A stretch of DNA of 64,000 nt from Chitinophaga sancti (GTDB lineage: Bacteria > Bacteroidota > Bacteroidia > Chitinophagales > Chitinophagaceae), in NCBI RefSeq assembly GCF_034087045.1, contig NZ_CP139247.1, positions 5,296,001 through 5,360,000 on the forward strand. The letters are read 5' to 3'. Under the pieces are notes generated by a model, which saw only the letters and a program-made list of their open reading frames with translations, did no database searches and was not told the origin of the DNA. Positions 36,282 to 45,637 of the stretch are shown here, one piece after another. The stretch's first letter is position 1; each line of letters starts with the position of its first letter. The translations under genes were made by a program, and so were the position numbers.

Positions 36282-39200
36282 TCAATTCACTTTTATAAAC
36301 TTACTGGTTAGTTTCATGGACTTACCATCCGTTATTTCAAGAATATACAGCCCGTTTGCTAAACCACTTACATCAAAGGTTTTCATTACTGTATTCGTGG
36401 TACCCAAATAATAAGTACCCCTGATGTACCCGTTGCTGTTAAATATTCTTACAACAAGATTGGCCGTCTCTTTCACCACCAGCTTCAGGTTGAGAGAGGT
36501 ACTGGCAGGATTAGGATACACCTGCATAGTGACTTCGCTGTCATCCACAGCCGCAGACTTGCCATTCACATACACCGATACTTCGTCGGTGGCGGTGGCG
36601 CCATATGTGTCTGTCACGGTGAGACGAAAAACATAAGTGCCTGCCTGTGAGAATGTAATTACCGGTGTTTCAGAAGCCGGATTCAGAATGGTCACTGCAG
36701 CAGCAGTTCCACTCACCAATTCCCATTTATAAGAAGAGATATAATTATTGGTAGTAGATCCGGCACCCGTCAGTGTCACTGTATTCACAGTTGGCAGGGT
36801 GATGCTCTGATCTGCACCTGCATTGGCCACAAGGCTATTGTTGCTGGCTGCTTTCACAATTATATTGATATCATCGGTTGCAGTTGCCCCATCATCATCA
36901 GTCACTGTGAGTCTGAATACATAAGTACCTACATAAGAGAGCTGATTGATATCTGTCTTCGCAGCAGTAGAAGACGGTACAGATGCCGTAGACGGCCCAG
37001 ATACCTGTGTCCATTTGTAAGATACGATAGCGCCATCACTGTCAGTAGAACCAGATCCATCTATGGTAGTGGTGTTCCTCGGCATCGTGATGGTGATATC
37101 GCTACCCGCATTGGCTACAGGTACTTTATTGGCAACAGGTGTAGAAGTAGTCGCAGCTTTTACGGTGATAGTCACAGCATCAGTAGCAGTCGCACCATCA
37201 TCATCCGTCACAGTCAGGGTAAATACATAAGTTCCCGCAGTTTTCAGGTTAGTGATCACCGGCGAAGCAATGGCTGTATTGCTGATGGTAGTAGTAACAG
37301 GACCAGAGGTCTGTACCCATTTGTAAGTTTTGATAGAACCATCGGAGTCTTTGGAACCTGTACCATTCAGGGTAACAGTGGTCGTAGGCAGGGTGATGGT
37401 TTGATCTGTACCAGCATTGGCAGTAGGTGCTACATTCGCAATAGTCGCAGCTTTTACGGTGATAGTTACAGCATCAGTAGCAGTCGCACCATCATCATCC
37501 GTCACAGTCAGGGTAAATACATAAGTTCCCGCAGTTTTCAGGTTAGTGATCACCGGCGAAGCAATAGCTGTATTGCTGATGGTAGCAGTAACAGGACCAG
37601 AGGTCTGTACCCATTTGTAAGTTTTGATAGAACCATCAGAGTCTTTGGAACCTGTACCATTCAGGGTAACAGTGGTCGTAGGCAGGGTGATGGTTTGATC
37701 TGTACCAGCGTTGGCAGTAGGTGCTACATTCGCTGCATTCACAGTAATGGTGACAGCATCAGTAGCAGTCGCACCATCATCATCCGTCACAGTCAGGGTA
37801 AATACATAAGTTCCCGCAGTTTTCAGGTTAGTGATCACCGGCGAAGCAATAGCTGTATTGCTGATGGTAGCAGTAACAGGACCAGAGGTCTGTACCCATT
37901 TGTAAGTTTTGATAGAACCATCAGAGTCTTTGGAACCTGTACCATTCAGGGTAACAGTGGTCGTAGGCAGGGTGATGGTTTGATCTGTACCAGCGTTGGC
38001 AGTAGGTGCTACATTCGCTGCATTCACAGTAATGGTTACAGCATCAGTAGCGGTAGCGCCATCATCATCCGTCACAGTCAGGGTGAATACATAGGTGCCT
38101 GCAGCAGTGAGTTTAGTCAATACCGGCGAGGCGATGGCCGTACTGCTGAAAGTGGCAGTTACAGGACCCGAAGTTTGTACCCATTTGTAAGTTTTAATGG
38201 TTCCGTCACTATCAGTAGATCCGGTACCATTAAGTGTAACAGTTGTAACGGGCAAAGTAATGGTCTGGTCAGTACCTGCACTGGCAGTGGGCGCTACATT
38301 TACAGCAGTACCGGATGCATATTCATCGGCACCTACATCGTATGCGCTGCCTTGTGGGCGGGCGTTGCCATCTATATCAATTTTGAAATAAGCGCTTAGA
38401 TCCTTGCCCTGGTCGATGGCAGGAGAACCCGTTGCCAGGTGGAAATTCTTATTAGCTGCATCTACAAACTTCACAGTCGCAGCATCCGGATAGTTCAGTC
38501 CATTTGCAGATGTGTATGAAATACCGGATTGAATAGTCAGGTATGCGAGTGCTCCCCTGGAAGCCAGTGAACCAGGTTTTACCGCAAGGTTGTTGACAAA
38601 GAGGTTGCCGGTACCATCTGTACCATTTGAATTCTGCATACGGATCGCATCTCTGCCTGAGTTGACGATGGTGTTGTTCATTACATACACCTGCAGTGGT
38701 TTGTAGTTCTGTTTGGTAGGGCGGTCATCGATGAAGATGGCATCCTGGCCTGCACTGGTACCATCTATACCACAATCGCTGAGGATGTTGTTGTAAACGT
38801 AACTCAGACCTGTACCGAATATTTCAATACCGTTACCGGTACCTTTGATCACCGTGTTGTTGTAGACCTTACCATTGGACTCACCCCCAAGGATGATACC
38901 CGCCTGCTGGCTACCTTTGTTTTGAACACCGTAGTTAGATACCTTATTATTATAGATCTCTACATTCTCAGGTGCGGAAGCTACCTGGATACCATCCCAA
39001 CCTGTATTGGCAGTGATAACATTGTAAATTTTCAGGTTATAAATACGTGGAGGTAACAAGGTGGTAGATACACCGTTGCAGGTAGACGTTTCACCATTTG
39101 GCGCGGTGTTACCAATGTACATACCCTCGCCGGTTACATCGTGTATATAAAGATCATGCAGTTTTACATTTCTGATAGCGAAAGTTGGATACTGGTTGTT

Positions 39201-41003
39201 GACATCGCAATCAGGGTTTACTTTTGCCATCACCCCTACTTCAGAGCCGGTGATCTCAAAGTGATCCGCTTCATAATCGGTACATCCCTTGCTGATACCA
39301 AGACCTACGTTCAGTTTCTTGCTCACTCCGTCTACACTAAAGCCATAAGTGTCTGAACTACCTGTACCCGTTACTTTGAAATATTTGGCATTGTTGAATA
39401 CAAAACCATAGCTACCACCATTCCCTATTTTTACCTGGCCACCGCAGTTGATGAATACGATTGGTTTGGCAGTGGTACCGGTGATGTTGAAGAACTGGAT
39501 ATAGTCGTAACTACCTGACTGGATACATACGGTATCACCTGGTTGAACACCCAGGTTGTTACCATTAATATATGCACCGCCATCCGTACCTGGTGTAATG
39601 AGGAACTTGCAACTGGCGCAGGCGGTCTTGCCACCGGTAGCGGCATTTACGGTTACGGTGACTGTTTTGCTGCTGCTACCTGTAGTGTTCTTCACGGTCA
39701 GTGTAAACACATAGGTACCAGCTATCAGGTTGCTGGCAGTGATCTTCGCAGTGCTGGTGCTGCTCAGTGTAGCAGTAGAAGGACCTGAAGTTTGTGCCCA
39801 TGTATAACTGGTGATGGTACCGGTAGAAGAAGAACCGTCTAAAGCAGTGCTGTTGGTAGGTAATGTAATGCTCAGGGAAGAAGAGGCGACTGCTGCCACC
39901 GGAGCGGCTGTTGCAGCGGCTTTCACCACTACTGTTACAGTCTGTGAACTACTCCCGGCAGAATTAGATACCGTTAGTTTAAAAACATAAGTGCCGGCAA
40001 CGAGGTTGCTGGCAGTGATCTTTGCAGTGCTGGTACTGCTCAGTGTAGCAGTAGAAGGACCTGAGGTTTGCGTCCATGCATATGTAGTAATGGTGCCGGT
40101 AGAAGTGGAACCATCTAAAGTAGTACTATTCGTTGGTAAGGTTATGGTCAGGCTGGAAGAGGCTACGGCAGCTACAGGAGCGGATATGGTAGAAGAAACG
40201 TTGTTGCGGCTGTATTGAAGCATCCATTCGTAAATGTTAGGATTCTGGTAAGTGTGGTTGGGATCATATGCTTTGTCCCAAACATCATCGCTGTGTGTAC
40301 CACCGCTGTATTCGGTAGCAATAGGTGTGATAGATGGACTACACGCCTTCATATCAGCGATGTAATCACGTTGGTTGCCAATAAAGCTGTCGCTGGTGCC
40401 ACAGAGCATCCATACAGCAAGTTTGCTGCTGGCGACATTACATAGTCCTGCAAATTTATTTGCATCAATTGCTGCTGAAGACACGGGTACGATAGCAGCC
40501 AGGTTATCTGAATAGGTTGTACCGGACGCGATGTAATTTAATACACCATAACCACCGGCACTTAACCCGGTCAGGTAAATACGGGATGCATCTACTCTGT
40601 ACTTTGATTTAATATCATTCAGTAGACTTTGCACCATGGTCTCACTTGCCCATCCATTGGGGATTTGCGGAGATACCACGATAAATTTAAACAACTTTCC
40701 ATTGACTGTATACTGCATCTTTGCACCGTTTGCAATTACCTTTGGTACACCATGCGCTAATACAGCGTTGACATCAGTTCCCCCCTCTCCTACGCCATGC
40801 AGGAAAATTAAAAGAGGATAACTGGTCGATGTACTGTTGTAATCATCCGGTAAATGCAGCCAGGCACCTGTAGTTTGGCTGGTGCCTAGTTTTACAGTGA
40901 TCGCAGTCTGGTCTCCCTGGGCTTTCAATACATAGGGATAGACAGATGCGGTTAATAACAGACAGGCACATATTAGTAGCCTGACAATAGGTAGGTTCTT
41001 CAC
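36282..41003 (-). CDS. Giant secreted protein: alpha/beta hydrolase, PKD repeats, right-handed beta-helix, T9SS sorting domain
   Basis: 1,573 residues. Signal peptide (1-29, LKAQ) precedes an esterase-like hydrolase (~30-270; FLHGVGEGG, nucleophile in LTGLSAGGYG at ~147, His in GGTHSDDVWD). Two PKD/REJ-like domains follow (~275-460), then a parallel beta-helix (~465-890; ..EIYNNKVSNYG.., ..VYNNTVIKGTGNGIEI.., ..VMNNTIVNSGRDAIRM..), typical of polysaccharide lyases or carbohydrate-binding proteins. Six or more PKD domains (~895-1480) contain the repeated TVTDDDGATATD motif; three are almost identical. The C-terminus (~1498-1573, VYPNPASTSLNL) is a T9SS type A signal. It converges on the EPS operon. 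Possible -7 boxes lie at 41094-41101 and 41132-41139 (minus strand). Confidence 0.9.
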   Translation of the reverse strand: MKNLPIVRLLICACLLLTASVYPYVLKAQGDQTAITVKLGTSQTTGAWLHLPDDYNSTSTSYPLLIFLHGVGEGGTDVNAVLAHGVPKVIANGAKMQYTVNGKLFKFIVVSPQIPNGWASETMVQSLLNDIKSKYRVDASRIYLTGLSAGGYGVLNYIASGTTYSDNLAAIVPVSSAAIDANKFAGLCNVASSKLAVWMLCGTSDSFIGNQRDYIADMKACSPSITPIATEYSGGTHSDDVWDKAYDPNHTYQNPNIYEWMLQYSRNNVSSTISAPVAAVASSSLTITLPTNSTTLDGSTSTGTITTYAWTQTSGPSTATLSSTSTAKITASNLVAGTYVFKLTVSNSAGSSSQTVTVVVKAAATAAPVAAVASSSLSITLPTNSTALDGSSSTGTITSYTWAQTSGPSTATLSSTSTAKITASNLIAGTYVFTLTVKNTTGSSSKTVTVTVNAATGGKTACASCKFLITPGTDGGAYINGNNLGVQPGDTVCIQSGSYDYIQFFNITGTTAKPIVFINCGGQVKIGNGGSYGFVFNNAKYFKVTGTGSSDTYGFSVDGVSKKLNVGLGISKGCTDYEADHFEITGSEVGVMAKVNPDCDVNNQYPTFAIRNVKLHDLYIHDVTGEGMYIGNTAPNGETSTCNGVSTTLLPPRIYNLKIYNVITANTGWDGIQVASAPENVEIYNNKVSNYGVQNKGSQQAGIILGGESNGKVYNNTVIKGTGNGIEIFGTGLSYVYNNILSDCGIDGTSAGQDAIFIDDRPTKQNYKPLQVYVMNNTIVNSGRDAIRMQNSNGTDGTGNLFVNNLAVKPGSLASRGALAYLTIQSGISYTSANGLNYPDAATVKFVDAANKNFHLATGSPAIDQGKDLSAYFKIDIDGNARPQGSAYDVGADEYASGTAVNVAPTASAGTDQTITLPVTTVTLNGTGSTDSDGTIKTYKWVQTSGPVTATFSSTAIASPVLTKLTAAGTYVFTLTVTDDDGATATDAVTITVNAANVAPTANAGTDQTITLPTTTVTLNGTGSKDSDGSIKTYKWVQTSGPVTATISNTAIASPVITNLKTAGTYVFTLTVTDDDGATATDAVTITVNAANVAPTANAGTDQTITLPTTTVTLNGTGSKDSDGSIKTYKWVQTSGPVTATISNTAIASPVITNLKTAGTYVFTLTVTDDDGATATDAVTITVKAATIANVAPTANAGTDQTITLPTTTVTLNGTGSKDSDGSIKTYKWVQTSGPVTTTISNTAIASPVITNLKTAGTYVFTLTVTDDDGATATDAVTITVKAATTSTPVANKVPVANAGSDITITMPRNTTTIDGSGSTDSDGAIVSYKWTQVSGPSTASVPSSTAAKTDINQLSYVGTYVFRLTVTDDDGATATDDINIIVKAASNNSLVANAGADQSITLPTVNTVTLTGAGSTTNNYISSYKWELVSGTAAAVTILNPASETPVITFSQAGTYVFRLTVTDTYGATATDEVSVYVNGKSAAVDDSEVTMQVYPNPASTSLNLKLVVKETANLVVRIFNSNGYIRGTYYLGTTNTVMKTFDVSGLANGLYILEITDGKSMKLTSKFIKVN
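37155..38320 (-). repeat. Near-identical PKD-coding tandem repeats
   Basis: Four consecutive in-frame units begin near 37177, 37471, 37756 and 38041 (same GCATCAGTAG landmark), giving periods of 294, 285 and 285 bp (98, 95, 95 codons). The middle units differ by only a few bases, indicating recent duplication or gene conversion. Confidence 0.9.
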
Positions 41004-41502
41004 GTTTGGTTAAAATTTAGTAGCGTTTTACAATAGCCAACATTTTTTTTAATAGTACATTGTTTCGATCTGATGTGTCTCAATCGTCCCGAGCAAAAAT
41101 AGGATACATATTTGTTTTTTAATAAAAAAAACAAATATAAAGTATTAAATAATCTATATTTATTAAATATACGTAACACTTTGAAGAGAAACAAGATGTA
41201 CTTTAATCTTCACCTCCGTTTTTTTTGATTTAATTCCATGCTAAAAATGTTATCCATTTTAGCTGAGACACAGGGATCATTTTAACTGTTTCGACTTAGG
41301 ATATGTGTGTAGTAATTCTTTATTTGAAGTTATAAATTCCCCTTTTATAGAAAACACCATTGTTGTATAATTTGTTTTCTTTTTCTTCAATTAGGGTCAC
41401 ATTACAAATTTACATAGAGATAAAATTTACTTATATACTAGGCTTCATTAGTTATATAGCAAGGTTCATTCATTAATCTTATAGTATACTTCATTCTTAA
41501 TT
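41004..41502. other. AT-rich intergenic region upstream of the 1,573-residue protein
   Basis: About 500 bp without a supported gene. It should hold the promoter of the minus-strand giant gene (TATTTTTG at 41094-41101 and TATATTTG at 41132-41139, both minus strand, no clear -33). The last ~60 bp contain one 46-bp repeat unit and a degenerate half unit that belong to the array interrupted by the insertion sequences. Confidence 0.5.
41440..41502. repeat. Left-most unit of the 46-bp repeat array
   Basis: A degenerate half unit (about 41442-41462, CTTCATTAG..ATATAGCAAGG) and one full unit (AAGGTTCATTCATTAATC...CATTCTTAATT) run directly into the left end of IS copy 1. Confidence 0.8.
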
Positions 41503-43222
41503 AGGGTGTGCTGAATAAGTATTAATCTATTGTTAATCAATGTTGTATGGCCTGTTTTTTGCTTGAATAGTGTATAAATATTGAATGAATCATCTCCAAA
41601 AGCATGCAGCCATGATACGTTATACACCTGCAAAACAATTGACATTAGAAGGTTTTTCCACACCCTTCTCGCAGCAGTTATCCACTTCCAACAGGTGGGT
41701 TATACTCGCTGCAAAGATTCCGTGGGACAAACTGGCGGATGTGTATTATAAAAAGATGCGGGCTGATTTCGGAGCGCCAACCTTGAGTGCGCGGATGGTA
41801 ATTGGTGCGGTGATCATCAAACATATACTGAATATAGACGATCGTGAGGTAGTAGAGCAGATCACAGAAAACATATATCTGCAATATTTTGTAGGTCTAA
41901 GCAGTTTTCAACAGGAAGCTCCCTTTGATGCATCGCTGATGGTCAGTATTAGAAAACGGTTAGGCGTAGAGGTGATGTCCAGGTTGAATGAGATTATCTT
42001 GCAGGAAGCGGGATTAACCAAAGCGAAAGAAGAGAAAACATCGGATGCCGGCAGTAAGGATGAAAGTGATGGGGATGGAGGAGAGAGCAATAAAGTTGGC
42101 TGCCAGGCGGATGCAGAGATAGTAAAAGAAACGCCATCTGAAGGACTATCAGGAACATTGATGTTAGACGCGACGGTGTCAGAGCAACAGATCGATTATC
42201 CAACGGATATTAAGTTATTAAATGAGGGGCGCCGTCAATTGGAAGGGATAATAGAGCGGGGATGTCTGGCTGCTGAACTGATTATGCCGCGGATGTATCG
42301 CAATATAGCCAGGAAGCAATATTTGAACATTGCCAAAAAGAAAAACAAAAGCAAAAGAGACATACGCAGGGGTATCCGTCAGCAATTGCAATATGTTAAG
42401 CGGGATTTAAAGTATATCAACTGGCTGATTGAAACAGGACCTACTTTTAAGGAGACATTGAAACCGAAAGAGTGGACGTTAATACAAGTGATCCAGGAAA
42501 TGTATCGTCAGCAGGTAGAGATGTATAAGAAAAGAGAACAGAAAATATCTGATCGGATTGTAAGTATCTATCAACCGCATGTGCGTCCGATGCCGAGAGC
42601 AAAGACCGCGTATCAACGGAGTTTGGCAGCAAGCAACTGGTTTGTTGAAAGATGGTTACACACATATTGAGAAGCTGAGTTGGGATAATTACAATGAAGG
42701 AGGATTACTAATCGAATGCCTGGAAACCCATAAACGCTTGTTTGGGTGTTATCCGGAGCGGGTATTAGGAGATCAGTTGTTCGGCACACGTGAAAACCGA
42801 CGATACATGAAGGAAAAAGGGATCCGTTATGTTGGCAAGCCATTGGGTCGGCCCTCATCAGATAGTAAGCAGCAAAAGCGATTATTGCAAAAGCAGATGC
42901 CGGAACGAAATGCGATTGAAGGGAAATTTGGACAGGGGAAAAATGCATACGGTCTGGGTAAGATCAAGGCCCGTCTTAAGGATACAGCTGAGAGTTGGGT
43001 GATGTCTATTTACTTTGTTATGAATCTGCTTAAACTGGCAGCAGGTTCTTTTTTGTCATTACTCCAAATCTATTACTGGCTGGTAACAGAGGGTTATTTA
43101 ACGATAATGGTGAGTTGCCCGGATGCACAACTTAGACCTCGATATATGAGACGTATGGAATGGTAAATAGCAAGGTGTCAAAATGAAATATAATTCATCG
43201 GAAAACTTATTCAGCAGACCCT
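41503..43222 (+). mobile_element. Insertion sequence copy 1 (IS5-superfamily), 1,720 bp, transposase broken
   Basis: Terminal inverted repeats of 18 bp: left AGGGTGTGCTGAATAAGT (41503-41520), right complement of AGGGTCTGCTGAATAAGT (43205-43222). Flanks read CTTAATT on the left and AATTAGC on the right, compatible with a 4-bp AATT target duplication inside a 46-bp repeat unit. It is the same element as copy 2 in reverse orientation but 2 bp shorter. Confidence 0.92.
41585..43166 (+). pseudogene. Frameshifted IS5-superfamily transposase
   Basis: Compared with the intact 527-codon copy at 43467..45050, one G is missing at ~42598 (after GCCGAGAG) and another base at ~42641 (CTGGT-TTGTT against CTGGTGTTGTT). 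The first frameshift diverts the frame after VRPMPR and ends it at 42670; the second half stays readable in another frame (to 43166). The halves match the intact copy elsewhere. Since both changes are 1-bp losses 43 bp apart, real decay or assembly error must be distinguished. Without a full-length protein this copy depends on copy 2 for movement. Confidence 0.9.
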
Positions 43223-43410
43223 AATTAGCAGGGTTCATTCATTAATCATATAGTATACTTCATTTCTTAATTAGCAGGGTTCGTTCATTAATCTTATAGT
43301 ATACTTCATTTCTTAATTAGCAGGATTCATTCATTAATCATATAGTATACTTCATTTCTTAATTAGCAGGGTTCATTCATTAATCATATAGTATGCTTCA
43401 TTTCTTAATT
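43223..43410. repeat. 46-bp tandem repeat array, middle block (4 units)
   Basis: Four complete 46-bp units lie between the two insertion sequences (AGCAGG landmarks at 43227, 43273, 43319, 43365, exact 46-bp spacing). Units differ at a few positions (TTAATCATATAG against TTAATCTTATAG). No open reading frame or spacer is present. Confidence 0.92.
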
Positions 43411-45132
43411 AGGGTCTGCTGAATAAGTTTTCCGATGAATTATATTTCATTTTGACACCTTGCTATTTACCATTCCATACGTCTCATATATCGAGGTCTA
43501 AGTTGTGCATCCGGGCAACTCACCATTATCGTTAAATAACCCTCTGTTACCAGCCAGTAATAGATTTGGAGTAATGACAAAAAAGAACCTGCTGCCAGTT
43601 TAAGCAGATTCATAACAAAGTAAATAGACATCACCCAACTCTCAGCTGTATCCTTAAGACGGGCCTTGATCTTACCCAGACCGTATGCATTTTTCCCCTG
43701 TCCAAATTTCCCTTCAATCGCATTTCGTTCCGGCATCTGCTTTTGCAATAATCGCTTTTGCTGCTTACTATCTGATGAGGGCCGACCCAATGGCTTGCCA
43801 ACATAACGGATCCCTTTTTCCTTCATGTATCGTCGGTTTTCACGTGTGCCGAACAACTGATCTCCTAATACCCGCTCCGGATAACACCCAAACAAGCGTT
43901 TATGGGTTTCCAGGCATTCGATTAGTAATCCTCCTTCATTGTAATTATCCCAACTCAGCTTCTCAATATGTGTGTAACCATCTTTCAACAACACCAGTTG
44001 CTTGCTGCCAAACTCCGTTGATACGCGGTCTTTGCCTCTCGGCATCGGACGCACATGCGGTTGATAGATACTTACAATCCGATCAGATATTTTCTGTTCT
44101 CTTTTCTTATACATCTCTACCTGCTGACGATACATTTCCTGGATCACTTGTATTAACGTCCACTCTTTCGGTTTCAATGTCTCCTTAAAAGTAGGTCCTG
44201 TTTCAATCAGCCAGTTGATATACTTTAAATCCCGCTTAACATATTGCAATTGCTGACGGATACCCCTGCGTATGTCTCTTTTGCTTTTGTTTTTCTTTTT
44301 GGCAATGTTCAAATATTGCTTCCTGGCTATATTGCGATACATCCGCGGCATAATCAGTTCAGCAGCCAGACATCCCCGCTCTATTATCCCTTCCAATTGA
44401 CGGCGCCCCTCATTTAATAACTTAATATCCGTTGGATAATCGATCTGTTGCTCTGACACCGTCGCGTCTAACATCAATGTTCCTGATAGTCCTTCAGATG
44501 GCGTTTCTTTTACTATCTCTGCATCCGCCTGGCAGCCAACTTTATTGCTCTCTCCTCCATCCCCATCACTTTCATCCTTACTGCCGGCATCCGATGTTTT
44601 CTCTTCTTTCGCTTTGGTTAATCCCGCTTCCTGCAAGATAATCTCATTCAACCTGGACATCACCTCTACGCCTAACCGTTTTCTAATACTGACCATCAGC
44701 GATGCATCAAAGGGAGCTTCCTGTTGAAAACTGCTTAGACCTACAAAATATTGCAGATATATGTTTTCTGTGATCTGCTCTACTACCTCACGATCGTCTA
44801 TATTCAGTATATGTTTGATGATCACCGCACCAATTACCATCCGCGCACTCAAGGTTGGCGCTCCGAAATCAGCCCGCATCTTTTTATAATACACATCCGC
44901 CAGTTTGTCCCACGGAATCTTTGCAGCGAGTATAACCCACCTGTTGGAAGTGGATAACTGCTGCGAGAAGGGTGTGGAAAAACCTTCTAATGTCAATTGT
45001 TTTGCAGGTGTATAACGTATCATGGCTGCATGCTTTTGGAGATGATTCATTCAATATTTATACACTATTCAAGCAAAAAACAGGCCATACAACATTGATT
45101 AACAATAGATTAATACTTATTCAGCACACCCT
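43411..45132 (-). mobile_element. Insertion sequence copy 2 (IS5-superfamily), 1,722 bp, intact
   Basis: The ends are AGGGTCTGCTGAATAAGT (43411-43428) and the complement of AGGGTGTGCTGAATAAGT (45115-45132). Left flank CTTAATT and right flank AATTAGC are the same as for copy 1, so both copies sit at the same register of the 46-bp repeat. Orientation is opposite to copy 1. Confidence 0.93.
43467..45050 (-). CDS. IS5-superfamily (IS1182-like) transposase, complete
   Basis: 527 residues. The N-terminal DUF772-type domain (residues ~35-110, WVILAAKIPWDKLADVYYKKM, GAPTLSARMVIGAVIIKHIL, VVEQITENIYLQYFVG) precedes a DDE nuclease: first Asp in LMLDATVSEQQIDYPTD, second in the YPERVLGDQLFGTRENR block, Glu in RNAIEGKFGQGKNAYGLGKIKARL. 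A ~45-residue acidic/glycine-rich segment (EEKTSDAGSKDESDGDGGESN) interrupts the N-terminal region. All catalytic blocks are in frame, so this copy could move both elements. Confidence 0.93.
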   Translation of the reverse strand: MNHLQKHAAMIRYTPAKQLTLEGFSTPFSQQLSTSNRWVILAAKIPWDKLADVYYKKMRADFGAPTLSARMVIGAVIIKHILNIDDREVVEQITENIYLQYFVGLSSFQQEAPFDASLMVSIRKRLGVEVMSRLNEIILQEAGLTKAKEEKTSDAGSKDESDGDGGESNKVGCQADAEIVKETPSEGLSGTLMLDATVSEQQIDYPTDIKLLNEGRRQLEGIIERGCLAAELIMPRMYRNIARKQYLNIAKKKNKSKRDIRRGIRQQLQYVKRDLKYINWLIETGPTFKETLKPKEWTLIQVIQEMYRQQVEMYKKREQKISDRIVSIYQPHVRPMPRGKDRVSTEFGSKQLVLLKDGYTHIEKLSWDNYNEGGLLIECLETHKRLFGCYPERVLGDQLFGTRENRRYMKEKGIRYVGKPLGRPSSDSKQQKRLLQKQMPERNAIEGKFGQGKNAYGLGKIKARLKDTAESWVMSIYFVMNLLKLAAGSFLSLLQIYYWLVTEGYLTIMVSCPDAQLRPRYMRRMEW

Positions 45133-45586
45133 AATTAGCAGGGTTCATTCATTAATCTTATAGTATACTTCATTCTTAATTAGCAGGGTTCATTCATTAA
45201 TCTTATAGTATACTTCATTGCTTAATTAGCAGGGTTCATTCATTAATCTTATAGTATACTTCATTTCTTAATTAGTAGAGTTCATTCATTAATCGTATAG
45301 TATACTTCATTTTTTAATTAGCAGGGTTCATTCATTAATCTTATAGTATACTTCATTTCTTAATTAGCAGGATTCATTCATTAATCTTATAGTATACTTC
45401 ATTTCTTAATTAGCAGGGTTCATTCATTAATCGTATAGTATACTTCATTTCTTAATTAGCAGGATTCATTAATCTTATAGTATACTTCATTTCTTAATTA
45501 GCAGGATTCATTAATCTTATAGTATACTTCATTGCTTAATTAGCAGGGTTCATTAATCTTATAGTATACTTCATTTCTTAATTAGC
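45133..45586. repeat. 46-bp tandem repeat array, right block (about 10 units)
   Basis: AGCAGG-type landmarks at 45137, 45182, 45228, 45274, 45320, 45366, 45412, 45458, 45500, 45542 and a last AGCTGT at 45584. Most periods are 46 bp (first 45); the last three are 42 bp because one CATT is missing. Each unit divides into two related halves that both begin TTCATT and contain TTAAT, one ending TATAGTATAC and the other TTAGCAGGG. No spacers, so not CRISPR. The ~50 bp to the next stop codon show nothing else. Confidence 0.93.
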
Positions 45587-45637
45587 TGTATTCACTACCT
45601 ATATAGCCCCTTGCTCTTACCAGTATTATACCTACCC

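Noticed and set aside
37401..38399. 332-codon plus-strand frame inside the 1,573-residue gene
   Set aside because: It arises from the repeated PKD DNA read in antisense; low-complexity Ser/Arg-rich product and no family features.
41503..45132. The two IS copies as a composite transposon carrying cargo
   Set aside because: Only 188 bp of repeat DNA lie between them, with no cargo gene.
45133..45586. Repeat array as CRISPR
   Set aside because: Units are contiguous with no unique spacers and no cas genes are nearby; it is a simple tandem array.
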